Of a stretch of 64,000 nt of DNA, positions 8,649-17,409 are shown in pieces (position 1 is the stretch's first letter; each line of letters begins with the position of its first letter). A program made the translations under genes and the position numbers. The notes under the pieces were generated by a model. That model saw only the letters and a program-made list of their open reading frames with translations. It was not told where the DNA came from and did no database searches. Source of the DNA: Bacteroidaceae bacterium (GTDB lineage Bacteria > Bacteroidota > Bacteroidia > Bacteroidales > Bacteroidaceae); contig JAGAYF010000040.1 in assembly GCA_017940605.1 (NCBI GenBank), positions 1-64,000 of the forward strand, in the 5' to 3' direction.

Positions 8649-8756
8649 TTAAAATTAATCCGAGTAATTTTTCCATAGCCAAGACCAAGGTCTTTATTAT
8701 GCAGACAATGTACTGAATTATCACCGCCTGCCAATCAGGAACTCCACACTAACTTG

Positions 8757-9878
8757 TCAACCATGGTAGAAATACCAAAAATAGGTATTCCCATACATGC
8801 GACGCGTGTAGTTCTTGCGCATCCTGACATCGGTATATTGCCTGGACAATTCCATAAAGTCATGATAATTGGCCTCTGTTTGCGCATGGTGGTACAGCCA
8901 TGCAGGATGCACGGCACGCGCCATGTAAAGAACCAGGGCTTCGCGGTAGTGCTTGGGCAGTTCAACCTGCCGTTCTGCCTTCCTTACGTCATAAAAACGC
9001 GGCAGCCACTGCACAAATCGCGACAAATCCTTGTGCATCAACAAGGAGCAGAGCCAATAGTCGGCCTGAGGCAAGGAAAGGCGGGCAGGATGCACCCCTT
9101 TCCACGTCAATATGGATGGCCATGTGCCTGACCACAGGGACGAGTAAAAAGATTTTATGCTGTCGGCAGGCAGGAAGCCTTCTGTACCAGTTTCAGGATT
9201 TAGGAACAACGGATATGTGCCCTCGGGCAAGGGATATTCAAACAAATGTTCGCCCATCTTTTCCGACTTTGCCAGCGCATAGGCACGCAACTGCGTCAGT
9301 ACAGGGCTTGTAGCCAGCTCCTTGCGGGCCACTCCAAGCGCATCATCATACCTATTCTCGGCTATGAGCCTTTCCGTCCTCAGCCGATAGTGATAGATGT
9401 CATTATTGTTACTGAAAAACGTGACATACAGGAAGCAAGCAAGGAAGACCATCAGGCTGTTCCTTATGTGGCGACGCACATTGGACGACATGGTCATTCT
9501 TTTCCTGCACACCGTCACGACATACAGCCAAACGGCACACGCCATCGTCGTGGTCGCAATCACAACCTGCGAGACGGTGGGCAACAGAGCGGTTAACAAG
9601 GCAAGGGTGAGAAATGCAGGAATGAACAGGAGGGCATGCCACCCATCGGGCAGACGAAATACACGGCTCAACGCCCACGTCAGGACATTGAGCAGCAACG
9701 TCAGGACAAAAGCAGCAGCCCAAGGCGAATAGGGAAAAGGGATGTGCAGCACCCGATGCAGGGTCAGGTAGACCAAATCGGCCTGATGATTGCCCAAATA
9801 CAGGATACTGAATACCGAAAAGAGCAGATAGTTGAAGTATCGGCCATTCAAATAATGCTTATACGTGTGTAAATGCAT
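8757..9878 (-). CDS. DUF6057-like integral membrane protein
   Basis: This is a 373-residue protein with about four or five hydrophobic segments in the first half (around residues 15-35, 48-70, 80-98, 103-125 and 137-155). A soluble C-terminal half is rich in aromatic residues and may hold TPR-like helices (ENRYDDALGVARKEL, LRAYALAKSEKMGEHL). It resembles the Bacteroidetes DUF6057 proteins, whose role is unknown. It is the last gene of a probable five-gene minus-strand operon with a PBP, kdsB, a MORN protein and glgB, which places it in an envelope or glycan context. The family name is from memory and should be treated as moderate. Confidence 0.6.
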   Translation of the reverse strand: MHLHTYKHYLNGRYFNYLLFSVFSILYLGNHQADLVYLTLHRVLHIPFPYSPWAAAFVLTLLLNVLTWALSRVFRLPDGWHALLFIPAFLTLALLTALLPTVSQVVIATTTMACAVWLYVVTVCRKRMTMSSNVRRHIRNSLMVFLACFLYVTFFSNNNDIYHYRLRTERLIAENRYDDALGVARKELATSPVLTQLRAYALAKSEKMGEHLFEYPLPEGTYPLFLNPETGTEGFLPADSIKSFYSSLWSGTWPSILTWKGVHPARLSLPQADYWLCSLLMHKDLSRFVQWLPRFYDVRKAERQVELPKHYREALVLYMARAVHPAWLYHHAQTEANYHDFMELSRQYTDVRMRKNYTRRMYGNTYFWYFYHG

Positions 9879-9953
9879 GGAAGTCGAGTATTAATCAGAC
9901 ATTATTCATTTTCAACAAAAACATTCAGTATCCCATTCAGCATCTTGTACACG

Positions 9954-11981
9954 CTATTTCTCACGTCTTAGCACCACCGCCGAACGTGCCGGCAGGTACA
10001 ACTGCACCCAACCCTTGCCCTGGGAATGCAGCAGAGGGTCATCCAGGGTAAAATGCGGTACTGAATCGTCGGCCAGACCATTGCCGCCATACATGGGTGC
10101 GTCGGTATTGAGACACACCACATATTTTCCTGCGGGAACAGGGAGACCATAGCTTTCAAAACTGCGGATAGGGTTGAAATTGAACACATAGAGCAATGGT
10201 CCACGCATGTATGCCAGGACTTGGTCGTCATCCTGATGCCATATCTCGTATATCCGCGTATGCTCAAAGCGCACAACCGAGCGTTGGAGGGAAAGCATGG
10301 CCGCATCGAAAGTTCCTAAATAATGGTAACACAGATGGACATCGTCGGCCAAGCGCCATTGACGGCGCGCATAACGATAACTCCAATTGTTACCCTCTCG
10401 CGGAAAATCAATCCACTCGGGATGTCCCCACTCATTGCCCATGAAATTCAGATAGCCCCCATTGGTTGTGGAGCAAGTGAGCAGGCGTATCATCTTATGC
10501 AGGGCGATGCCACGATGCACGCGCCCATTTTCATCACCTATGCGGAAATGCCAATACATATCGGAATCGACCAGTCGGAATATCAAGGTCTTGTCGCCCA
10601 CAAGTGCCTGGTCGTGGCTTTCGCAATAGGAAACGACTTTCTCATTCTGCCTGCGGTGGGTCATTTCCCACAACATGTTGCTGGGTTTCCAGTCTTCGTC
10701 GCGCCATTCCTTAATTACCTTTATCCAATAATCGGGAATGTTCATGGCCAAACGGTAATCAAACCCATAACCGCCGGCGGCAAAGGGCAAGGCCAAGCCT
10801 GGCATGCCCGAAACATCCTCGGCAATGGTGATGGCATGGGGATTCAGTTCGTGAATCAAGCGATTGGCCAGCGTAAGGTAGCATATGGCATTGTCATCCT
10901 GCGCTCCATTGTAATAATCATGGTAACTTCCGAACGTCTCGCCTATTCCATGGCTGACATAGAGCATGGAGGTAACCCCATCAAAGCGGAAACCATCAAA
11001 ATGGAACTCTTCCATCCAATACTTGCAGTTGGAGAGCAGAAAATGCAAGACTTCATCCTTGCCATAATCCCAACAAAGGCTGTCCCACTGGGCATGATGG
11101 CGGCGGTTTCCCTGATAGAAATACTGATTGGGGTCGCCTGCAAGATTGGCCAAGCCTTCAGCCTCGTTCTTGACCGCATGGCTATGGACAATATCCATGA
11201 TAACACTGATACCCAAGCCATGGGCATCGTCAATCAGCCGCTTAAGTTCCTCGGGAGTACCAAAACGGCTGGAGGGAGCAAACAAACTGGAAACATGATA
11301 GCCGAAACTGCCATAGTAGGGATGTTCCTGTACGGCCATGACCTGAATACAGTTATATCCCGCCTGGGCAATGCGCGGCAAGACGGACAAACGAAACTCC
11401 TCATATGTACCTATGCCTTCCTTATCCTGAGCCATGCCTACATGGCATTCATATATGAACAAAGGACTGCGACGGGGACGAAAATTCCTGTGCTTGAACT
11501 GGTAGGGACATGGTGGAAGCCACACTTGGGCACTGAACAATGTGGTCTGTTCGTCCTGAACGACTCGGTTAGCCCATGCGGGTATGCGCTCTCCCCATCC
11601 TCCGTCCCAATAGACATGCATCTTGAACAAATGACCGTGGGACATGGCTTGGTAAGGAAGTATAATCTCCCAATCACCATGCTGATTGACACGATGCAGG
11701 CGATATGGCGCGATTTCCTGCCAATCATTGAAGTCACCAACCAAATATATTTTCGTTGCATGAGGTGCCCATTCACGAAAAACCCATTGCTTGTCTTCAT
11801 TCAGGTGGAGTCCGTAATACAGGTAGCCCGAAGCAAAGCCGGACAGGCCGTCATGTCCTCCCTTGAGTTGATTATATTTATCCAGTGCATGCTGATAACG
11901 TCCCTTGATGGCTTCCTCAAAGGGACTCAGCCATGTATCATGTCTCAATATGCCCAATTCTTCTTCCTTCATGGCCGACAC
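9954..11981 (-). CDS. glgB: 1,4-alpha-glucan branching enzyme
   Basis: This is a 675-residue glycogen branching enzyme of GH13 (closest to GH13_8, the eukaryote-like type). It cuts an alpha-1,4 glucan chain and rejoins it as an alpha-1,6 branch. A CBM48-type N-terminal domain (about residues 55-150, with FREWAPHATKIYLVGDFNDW) precedes the barrel. Visible GH13 motifs are DIVHSH, DGFRFDGVTSML (nucleophile D334), TIAEDVSGMP (acid/base E388) and YCESHDQALVGD. A C-terminal all-beta domain ends in PARSAVVLRR. Length is normal for GH13_8. No other glg genes are nearby; the neighbours are envelope genes. Confidence 0.96.
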   Translation of the reverse strand: MSAMKEEELGILRHDTWLSPFEEAIKGRYQHALDKYNQLKGGHDGLSGFASGYLYYGLHLNEDKQWVFREWAPHATKIYLVGDFNDWQEIAPYRLHRVNQHGDWEIILPYQAMSHGHLFKMHVYWDGGWGERIPAWANRVVQDEQTTLFSAQVWLPPCPYQFKHRNFRPRRSPLFIYECHVGMAQDKEGIGTYEEFRLSVLPRIAQAGYNCIQVMAVQEHPYYGSFGYHVSSLFAPSSRFGTPEELKRLIDDAHGLGISVIMDIVHSHAVKNEAEGLANLAGDPNQYFYQGNRRHHAQWDSLCWDYGKDEVLHFLLSNCKYWMEEFHFDGFRFDGVTSMLYVSHGIGETFGSYHDYYNGAQDDNAICYLTLANRLIHELNPHAITIAEDVSGMPGLALPFAAGGYGFDYRLAMNIPDYWIKVIKEWRDEDWKPSNMLWEMTHRRQNEKVVSYCESHDQALVGDKTLIFRLVDSDMYWHFRIGDENGRVHRGIALHKMIRLLTCSTTNGGYLNFMGNEWGHPEWIDFPREGNNWSYRYARRQWRLADDVHLCYHYLGTFDAAMLSLQRSVVRFEHTRIYEIWHQDDDQVLAYMRGPLLYVFNFNPIRSFESYGLPVPAGKYVVCLNTDAPMYGGNGLADDSVPHFTLDDPLLHSQGKGWVQLYLPARSAVVLRREK

Positions 11982-12038
11982 ATTGGAAACAGATGAGGAA
12001 AAGTGCTGTTGACACTCCTTTCTTTCATACGGAAACAG

Positions 12039-13172
12039 CTAATTGGAAAAACTATTTTCCAATACAGCCTGCCCACGTTGGTATGTTCCTTTGCGCAAGA
12101 CCGTACCATTGCGGTCCTTTTCTACAAATTCACCATCACGAACTCCGTCTTTGTATGAACCTTCAAAGCGAATTCCGTCTTTATCTTCCTCTACACAGGG
12201 ACCTTCCTTCATTCCATTCTTGAAATGTCCCTTGAATTTCGTCCCATTGGCCAACCTGAGTATGCCTTCGCCATGCATTTTTCCCTGTTGCCACATGCCA
12301 TCATAGACATCGCCGTTACTCCATGTGTATTTGCCCTTGCCGTCGCGTTGGTTATGCTTCCATTGGCCCACATACTGCGCCCCATTTTTCCATGTATACG
12401 TTCCCTGACCGCTCTGTTCGCCATTAAGGAAACCACCTACGTACTTATTGCCGTTACTGAAGGTGAAAATGCCATTTCCTGTACGCTCGCCCTTTACATA
12501 AGGGCCTTCATACACATTTCCATTCTTGAAACGGTATATGCCGCGCCCATGTTGTACATCGTTTTGCCAATCTCCATCGTATACATCGCCGTCAGCATAG
12601 TGAAATACTCCTTTTCCGCTACGCTGGTTCTCAAGCCAATCGCCCTTGTAGTTTGAGCCATCGGCCCACACAAAAGTTCCTTTACCTTGTTTCTTGTCAT
12701 CCGCCCATTCTCCTTGGTAATAAGCCCCGTTGGCATAGGTATATCTACCTTTTCCCTGGCGTTTGTCCTGATGCCAACTACCCGTATAAACATCACCATT
12801 ATAGTAAAACATGCTACCTTCGCCCTGCTGATAATCACGATACCAGAGTCCTTCATAGCGATTGTTGTTCATAAAATAATATGTACCTTTCCCATGTTGT
12901 TGGTCCTGAAACCATTCGCCCTCATATTTTTCTCCATCAGGGAAAGAATAGACACCATAGCCCTGCCTGCGGCCCTTAACATATCCGCCTTCGTATACAT
13001 CGCCGCTCTTGAAGACCGTCTTTCCCTTGCCATAAGGCTTGCCAGCTAAGATATCTCCTGTATACACAGAACCATCCTTGAATGTATAAGTTCCAATCTT
13101 TATTTTTTGAGCCTGGATGGCAACCGTTGACATCAGCAGCCCGACTATACTCATCAATAATCTATTTTTCAT
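12039..13172 (-). CDS. Exported MORN-repeat protein
   Basis: The protein begins with a signal peptide (MKNRLLMSIVGLLMSTVAIQAQ; start 13172, chosen over 13202 for this reason). It is then almost entirely MORN repeats: about 14 copies of roughly 23 residues, pattern YxGxWxxGxxxGxGxYxxxDG, for example YEGEWFQDQQHGKGTY and YVGQWKHNQRDGKGKY. MORN repeats fold as an extended beta-sheet strip that binds protein or lipid. The start overlaps the end of kdsB by 11 bases, indicating translational coupling. A periplasmic or surface scaffold is an inference; no enzyme domain is present. Confidence 0.85.
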   Translation of the reverse strand: MKNRLLMSIVGLLMSTVAIQAQKIKIGTYTFKDGSVYTGDILAGKPYGKGKTVFKSGDVYEGGYVKGRRQGYGVYSFPDGEKYEGEWFQDQQHGKGTYYFMNNNRYEGLWYRDYQQGEGSMFYYNGDVYTGSWHQDKRQGKGRYTYANGAYYQGEWADDKKQGKGTFVWADGSNYKGDWLENQRSGKGVFHYADGDVYDGDWQNDVQHGRGIYRFKNGNVYEGPYVKGERTGNGIFTFSNGNKYVGGFLNGEQSGQGTYTWKNGAQYVGQWKHNQRDGKGKYTWSNGDVYDGMWQQGKMHGEGILRLANGTKFKGHFKNGMKEGPCVEEDKDGIRFEGSYKDGVRDGEFVEKDRNGTVLRKGTYQRGQAVLENSFSN

Positions 13173-13935
13173 CTTTGTTTCTTTTGTAGAATTCTTCGGC
13201 ATGCCGCAAATCTTCGGGCGTATCTATCCCTATCGTTTCCTGATTCGTTTGACTTACCTTTATCTTATACCCATTCTCCAACCATCTCAACTGCTCCAAC
13301 GATTCGGCCAACTCCAATGATGACTGCGGAAGACGCGTAATTTCCTGCAATACGGAAGAACGATAGGCATACAGGCCGATATGCTTGTAAAAGGTATGGC
13401 CCTTCAGCCAATTTTCCTGCCCTTTTCCACGCACATAGGGAATGACGGAACGACTGAAATACATGGCAAATCCATGATGGTCCACAACAACCTTGGGAGA
13501 ATTTGGGTTTTGCAAGACTTCCCATGTAGCATCTTTATCAAACGGCCTTACCAACGTGGCAATCTGCGTTTCGGCATCGGCAAAGCACTCCTTGATGGAC
13601 AACAACTGGGACGCATGAATAAAAGGCTCGTCACCTTGCACGTTGACAACCACGTCGTAAGAACCAATACTTTTCTCATATGCCTCCTGACAACGATCTG
13701 TCCCGCTTTTATGGTGTTCACTGGTCATGACTGCCTTTCCTCCGAACCCTTCAACACACTGAAATATCTCATCATGGTCTGTTGCGACAATTGTTTCGTC
13801 AAAATATGGAACGACACGCTCATAGACATGCTGCACAATGGGCTTTCCGCCTAAAAAGGCCAATGGCTTGGCAGGAAAACGCGTTGAAGCATATCGGGCA
13901 GGGATGATTGCAATATATTTCAGGTTGGTCATCAT
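13162..13935 (-). CDS. kdsB: 3-deoxy-manno-octulosonate cytidylyltransferase
   Basis: This 257-residue enzyme activates Kdo with CTP to give CMP-Kdo for lipopolysaccharide inner-core synthesis. The N-terminal signature is IIPARYASTRFPAKPLAFLGGKPIVQ, split here across the nucleotide-binding loop (IIPARYASTRFPAKPL then GGKPIVQH). EHHKSGTDRCQEA and VNVQGDEPFI are the other family motifs. Length is standard. It follows a class A PBP by 27 bases and overlaps the MORN gene, in an operon devoted to the envelope. Confidence 0.97.
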   Translation of the reverse strand: MMTNLKYIAIIPARYASTRFPAKPLAFLGGKPIVQHVYERVVPYFDETIVATDHDEIFQCVEGFGGKAVMTSEHHKSGTDRCQEAYEKSIGSYDVVVNVQGDEPFIHASQLLSIKECFADAETQIATLVRPFDKDATWEVLQNPNSPKVVVDHHGFAMYFSRSVIPYVRGKGQENWLKGHTFYKHIGLYAYRSSVLQEITRLPQSSLELAESLEQLRWLENGYKIKVSQTNQETIGIDTPEDLRHAEEFYKRNKDEK

Positions 13936-13961
13936 TTTCTTACAGCGTTTCTATTCTTTTT

Positions 13962-16313
13962 TCAATGAACATCTTCCTTTTCAACGTCTCCCGCCAACTT
14001 GGTATCATCCACTATAAACATTCCAAGGGAATCGGCCAACATTTCATCGCCACATGAATTGAATGTAGAAGGAACATCAAAGTTCTCTGTTTCGGAATAA
14101 CCCAAAGAAGAATCAGCGTATACCGCCTTCATATACTTGGCCCAAATGGGCAAAGCCACCGTTGCACCTTGCCCCATCGCCATGCGGTCAAAATGTATGT
14201 CGCGATCTTCACCGCCAACCCAGCAACCAGAGACCAACCTGGGCGTTATTCCCATGAACCAACCATCGGAATTATTGTTCGTTGTACCAGTCTTTCCGCC
14301 AATAGGTCCTTTCAGCCCATACTTGAAACGCAGACGGCTTCCCGTACCGCCGTCAACAACTCCCCTCAGCATTTCTACCATCTTGTAAGCGCTTTCGGCA
14401 CTGATTACTTCGTTCATTCGGGGTTGTAATTCTGCTACTACTTCACCGGCATTGTTCTCTATGCGTGTCACAAGTATGGGTTGTACGCGAATGCCATTGT
14501 TGACAAAGGCCGTATATGCTCCTACCATCTCAGCAACAGAGATATCACAAGTTCCAAGGCAGAGCGACATGGAAGGGAATATGTCCAAGCTGTTAATACC
14601 ATAGTTGCGCAACAACTGAACCAAGGCTTCGGGAGTCAGTTTGTCAATCAAATAGGCCGAAATCCAATTGTTTGACTGGGCCAAACCCCACTTCAAGGGA
14701 ACCATTTCGCCATATCTTGCCTGGCTTCCGTTACGGGGTGTCCAAGGTTTCCCTGCAACAGTATATGTTATCTGTTCATTGGGAACAAGGTCGCACGGAG
14801 TATATCCGTTTTCCATTGCCAATGAATAAAGGTAGGGCTTAATGGTAGACCCCACCTGCCTACGACCCTGCATACACATGTCATATTGGAAATAAGTGTA
14901 GTCCAAACCTCCCACATAGGCCTTGACTTGCCCGTTTTGAGGGTCCATTGACATAAAACCCGCGCGCAGAAATGTCTTATAATAAAGGATGGAATCGAGC
15001 GGAGTCATTGTTACATCCACATCGCCATGCGCAGAATAGATGGTCATGGGGACTTTCTCTGTCCTGAAGAAGTGCTTTACCTTTTCATCGCTCATTCCAG
15101 TGGCACGCATACTACGGTATCGCTCACTTCTTTCTATGGAACGGTTCAAAATATCCTGCAGCTGTTTTTGCGACAGTTGCCTTGTATAGGGATTCAGATG
15201 GGTCTTCGTTATTCCTTTCTCCTTTTCAAACTCAGGTTGCAGGTAGCCCTGCACATGTTCGCGCACGGCTCTTTCGGCATAGCGTTGCATGCGTGAATCG
15301 ATGGAAGTATATATCTTCAACCCGTCCGTATAGATGTTATAGGGTGTGCCTTCCTTTTTGAAATTTTTGTTACACCAGCCATACAATGGATCGCGTTCCC
15401 AACTGATGGAATCGTCATAATATTCTTGTTTCTGCCACGAAGCATAATTTTCCCTGGCAGGACGCTTGGCCATCATGATTTGCCGTAAATGTTCACGGAA
15501 ATAAGTTGCCAATCCATCTTTGTGCGACACACGTTGCATGTTCAGTCCCAAAGATTGCGACTTGTATTTATTATAGTCAGCCTGAGTCAGATAGCCTTGA
15601 TCCTTCATTAATTCCAACACAACGTTGCGCCGTTTCGTCACTCTCACACTGTCCCTGACAGGATTGAAGTAGGAAGGATTCTTACACATCCCCACCAACA
15701 TGGCAGCCTCGGGCACAGTGAGGACATTGGGCTCTTTATTGAAGTACACGCGTGCTGCTGTCTTGATACCCACGGCGTGATGCAAGAAATCAAAATAGTT
15801 CAAGTACAACGTCAGTATCTCATCTTTGGAATAGTGGCGTTCCAACTCAACGGCTATCACCCATTCTATGGATTTTTGCATCACGCGCTGGGAAGCACTG
15901 GCCGCCCTTGACGATGTATACAACTGCTTGGCCAACTGCTGCGTGATGGTACTTCCGCCTCCGGCGGCTTTCTGGCCCATCAGGCCGCGCTTGACGATGG
16001 CACGCATCACCGACTTGCCGTCAATTCCGCAATGACTGTAGAAACGCTTGTCCTCGGTTGCCACCAATGCATTGAATACACAGGGAGCTATCTCCTCCTT
16101 GCGAACAAAGATGCGGTTTTCGTTCAGCGACCATGTGCCCAACAGGACATTGTCGCAGGATATAACTTGCGAAGCATATTTGCTGATGGGGTTTTCCAGC
16201 TCTTCTATAGGAGGGACATAGCCTATCCATCCTTTAAAGATGGCCGTAAAGAACAATGCCACAGCGGCAACGCCCAATAACAGCAACAACCACAATACGT
16301 GAATAAACTTCAT
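13962..16313 (-). CDS. Class A penicillin-binding protein (PBP1A type)
   Basis: This is a 783-residue bifunctional peptidoglycan synthase. An N-terminal membrane anchor (about residues 7-26) is followed by a GT51 glycosyltransferase domain with ATEDKRFYSHCGID (catalytic E87), GGSTITQQLAKQL and the second motif around KDEILTLYLNYF. The transpeptidase domain has the active-site serine in GSTIK (S489, K492), an SNN motif (AQSNNWIS) and KTGT (GGKTGTTNNNSDG). All catalytic residues are present. It is the first gene of the operon running down to 8757. The paralogue at 23379 has the same architecture. Confidence 0.95.
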   Translation of the reverse strand: MKFIHVLWLLLLLGVAAVALFFTAIFKGWIGYVPPIEELENPISKYASQVISCDNVLLGTWSLNENRIFVRKEEIAPCVFNALVATEDKRFYSHCGIDGKSVMRAIVKRGLMGQKAAGGGSTITQQLAKQLYTSSRAASASQRVMQKSIEWVIAVELERHYSKDEILTLYLNYFDFLHHAVGIKTAARVYFNKEPNVLTVPEAAMLVGMCKNPSYFNPVRDSVRVTKRRNVVLELMKDQGYLTQADYNKYKSQSLGLNMQRVSHKDGLATYFREHLRQIMMAKRPARENYASWQKQEYYDDSISWERDPLYGWCNKNFKKEGTPYNIYTDGLKIYTSIDSRMQRYAERAVREHVQGYLQPEFEKEKGITKTHLNPYTRQLSQKQLQDILNRSIERSERYRSMRATGMSDEKVKHFFRTEKVPMTIYSAHGDVDVTMTPLDSILYYKTFLRAGFMSMDPQNGQVKAYVGGLDYTYFQYDMCMQGRRQVGSTIKPYLYSLAMENGYTPCDLVPNEQITYTVAGKPWTPRNGSQARYGEMVPLKWGLAQSNNWISAYLIDKLTPEALVQLLRNYGINSLDIFPSMSLCLGTCDISVAEMVGAYTAFVNNGIRVQPILVTRIENNAGEVVAELQPRMNEVISAESAYKMVEMLRGVVDGGTGSRLRFKYGLKGPIGGKTGTTNNNSDGWFMGITPRLVSGCWVGGEDRDIHFDRMAMGQGATVALPIWAKYMKAVYADSSLGYSETENFDVPSTFNSCGDEMLADSLGMFIVDDTKLAGDVEKEDVH

Positions 16314-16343
16314 ATTTTCTTGCCAATGAGACTATATGATTTG

Positions 16344-16351
16344 CAAAGATA
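16344..16351 (-). promoter_or_regulatory. -7 element for the PBP-kdsB-MORN-glgB operon
   Basis: TATCTTTG on the minus strand fits TAnnTTTG, 31 bases before the PBP start at 16313. Confidence 0.5.
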
Positions 16352-16406
16352 CAAAAATCCCCCTTAAAAACAACGCACCATTTCCTAAATAGTGCAAAAT
16401 AAGAAA

Positions 16407-16442
16407 GAAGTCCCTGCCTTTTTATTCTTCAGCAAGGACTTC
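16407..16442 (-). terminator. Terminator after the phosphodiester glycosidase gene
   Basis: GAAGTCCCTGC (16407-16417) pairs with GCAAGGACTTC (16432-16442), leaving one mismatch. On the minus strand it is followed by TTTCTT. It closes the 18696-16483 transcript. Confidence 0.7.
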
Positions 16443-16482
16443 CATCTTGTATATCGCAGGCATCAATGAAAAAAACGGCTTC

Positions 16483-17361
16483 TCATTGGTAATATATCAT
16501 ATTTGGGATGCCCCTTTCACCTGCATGGTCAAATGTGCGGTTGTCCGTGGGGTGATTGAGCACCTCGCCGTCCATATATAATGTGGTAGAGCCGCCGCCA
16601 TCCAAGTTCAATGCCGATGTTCCTCCCAACACCTTAGCCAAATGAGCCAATTCGGGAATGCTCATGCCCGCCGCCTTGCCTGGGAAACGCCCGTCAACGG
16701 TTATCAGGAGCACTCTTTTGTCCTTTGTCACGGCTATGGCACTGCGCGGATGCTTGGTCTTGACAAAAGACGCACTGCATCCTGACCAATCGGCGTACCT
16801 TCCATTCTGCAACATCAGAGGACCGGAAGCCAAAACCGAGCGTTTTTTCTTCTTGTAGCCCTTTTCTATGTCTTTTGTCCAAGGCTGGATGCGAACTTTG
16901 CCTTTTTGAATGACAACAGCACCCGTCACGCGTATTTTGAACTCACCGGCCCGGGTCGTATCCACCAGTTCGCCATCCTGACTCAGGTAACAGGTGGAAT
17001 TGCCTTTCTTCATGTCAAAGTAAGAACCGTTTATGGCTGCCTTTGCCCCATGCTTTTCTGCCAAGCGAGTGATACGCGTCATCCTGGGAGACACTGCTAT
17101 GGCAGCACGATGCCCTTTACCAGGGTTTATCTCCACCACGCTGACATACTGCGGACTACCATAGAGAGAAGAAAAAGCAGCACGTCTACCCACAATGCCC
17201 TTTCCAGCATCCTTTGTCTCCCACCATGCCGACACAATGGCCAACGAATCCTGCACTGTCTGCGCCTGTGCATGACAGCATACACACTGCAATGCACACA
17301 TCAGCGCCATAATACATGTTATTGAACTTCTACTTTTCATTGCTATCATGTTTTCTTTCAT
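16483..17361 (-). CDS. Secreted phosphodiester glycosidase family protein (NAGPA-like)
   Basis: This is an exported protein of up to 292 residues; an alternative start at 17340 (MKSRSSITCIMALM) gives an equally good signal peptide. It belongs to the family of N-acetylglucosamine-1-phosphodiester alpha-N-acetylglucosaminidase (NAGPA, uncovering enzyme). Family marks are AAINGSYFDMKKG, RSAIAVTKDKRVLLITVDGR and, near the C-terminus, ALNLDGGGSTTLYMDG. Known members remove a sugar from a sugar-phosphate-sugar diester, while others act in spore or biofilm contexts, so the substrate here is open. It lies 48 bases after a secreted histidine acid phosphatase in the same operon, which suggests stepwise removal of a capping sugar and then the phosphate. 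Confidence 0.85.
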   Translation of the reverse strand: MKENMIAMKSRSSITCIMALMCALQCVCCHAQAQTVQDSLAIVSAWWETKDAGKGIVGRRAAFSSLYGSPQYVSVVEINPGKGHRAAIAVSPRMTRITRLAEKHGAKAAINGSYFDMKKGNSTCYLSQDGELVDTTRAGEFKIRVTGAVVIQKGKVRIQPWTKDIEKGYKKKKRSVLASGPLMLQNGRYADWSGCSASFVKTKHPRSAIAVTKDKRVLLITVDGRFPGKAAGMSIPELAHLAKVLGGTSALNLDGGGSTTLYMDGEVLNHPTDNRTFDHAGERGIPNMIYYQ

Positions 17362-17409
17362 TCTACAATCTTTCTATTGGCTTTTCTCTCTACTTCCTGG
17401 CCGTTTTTC

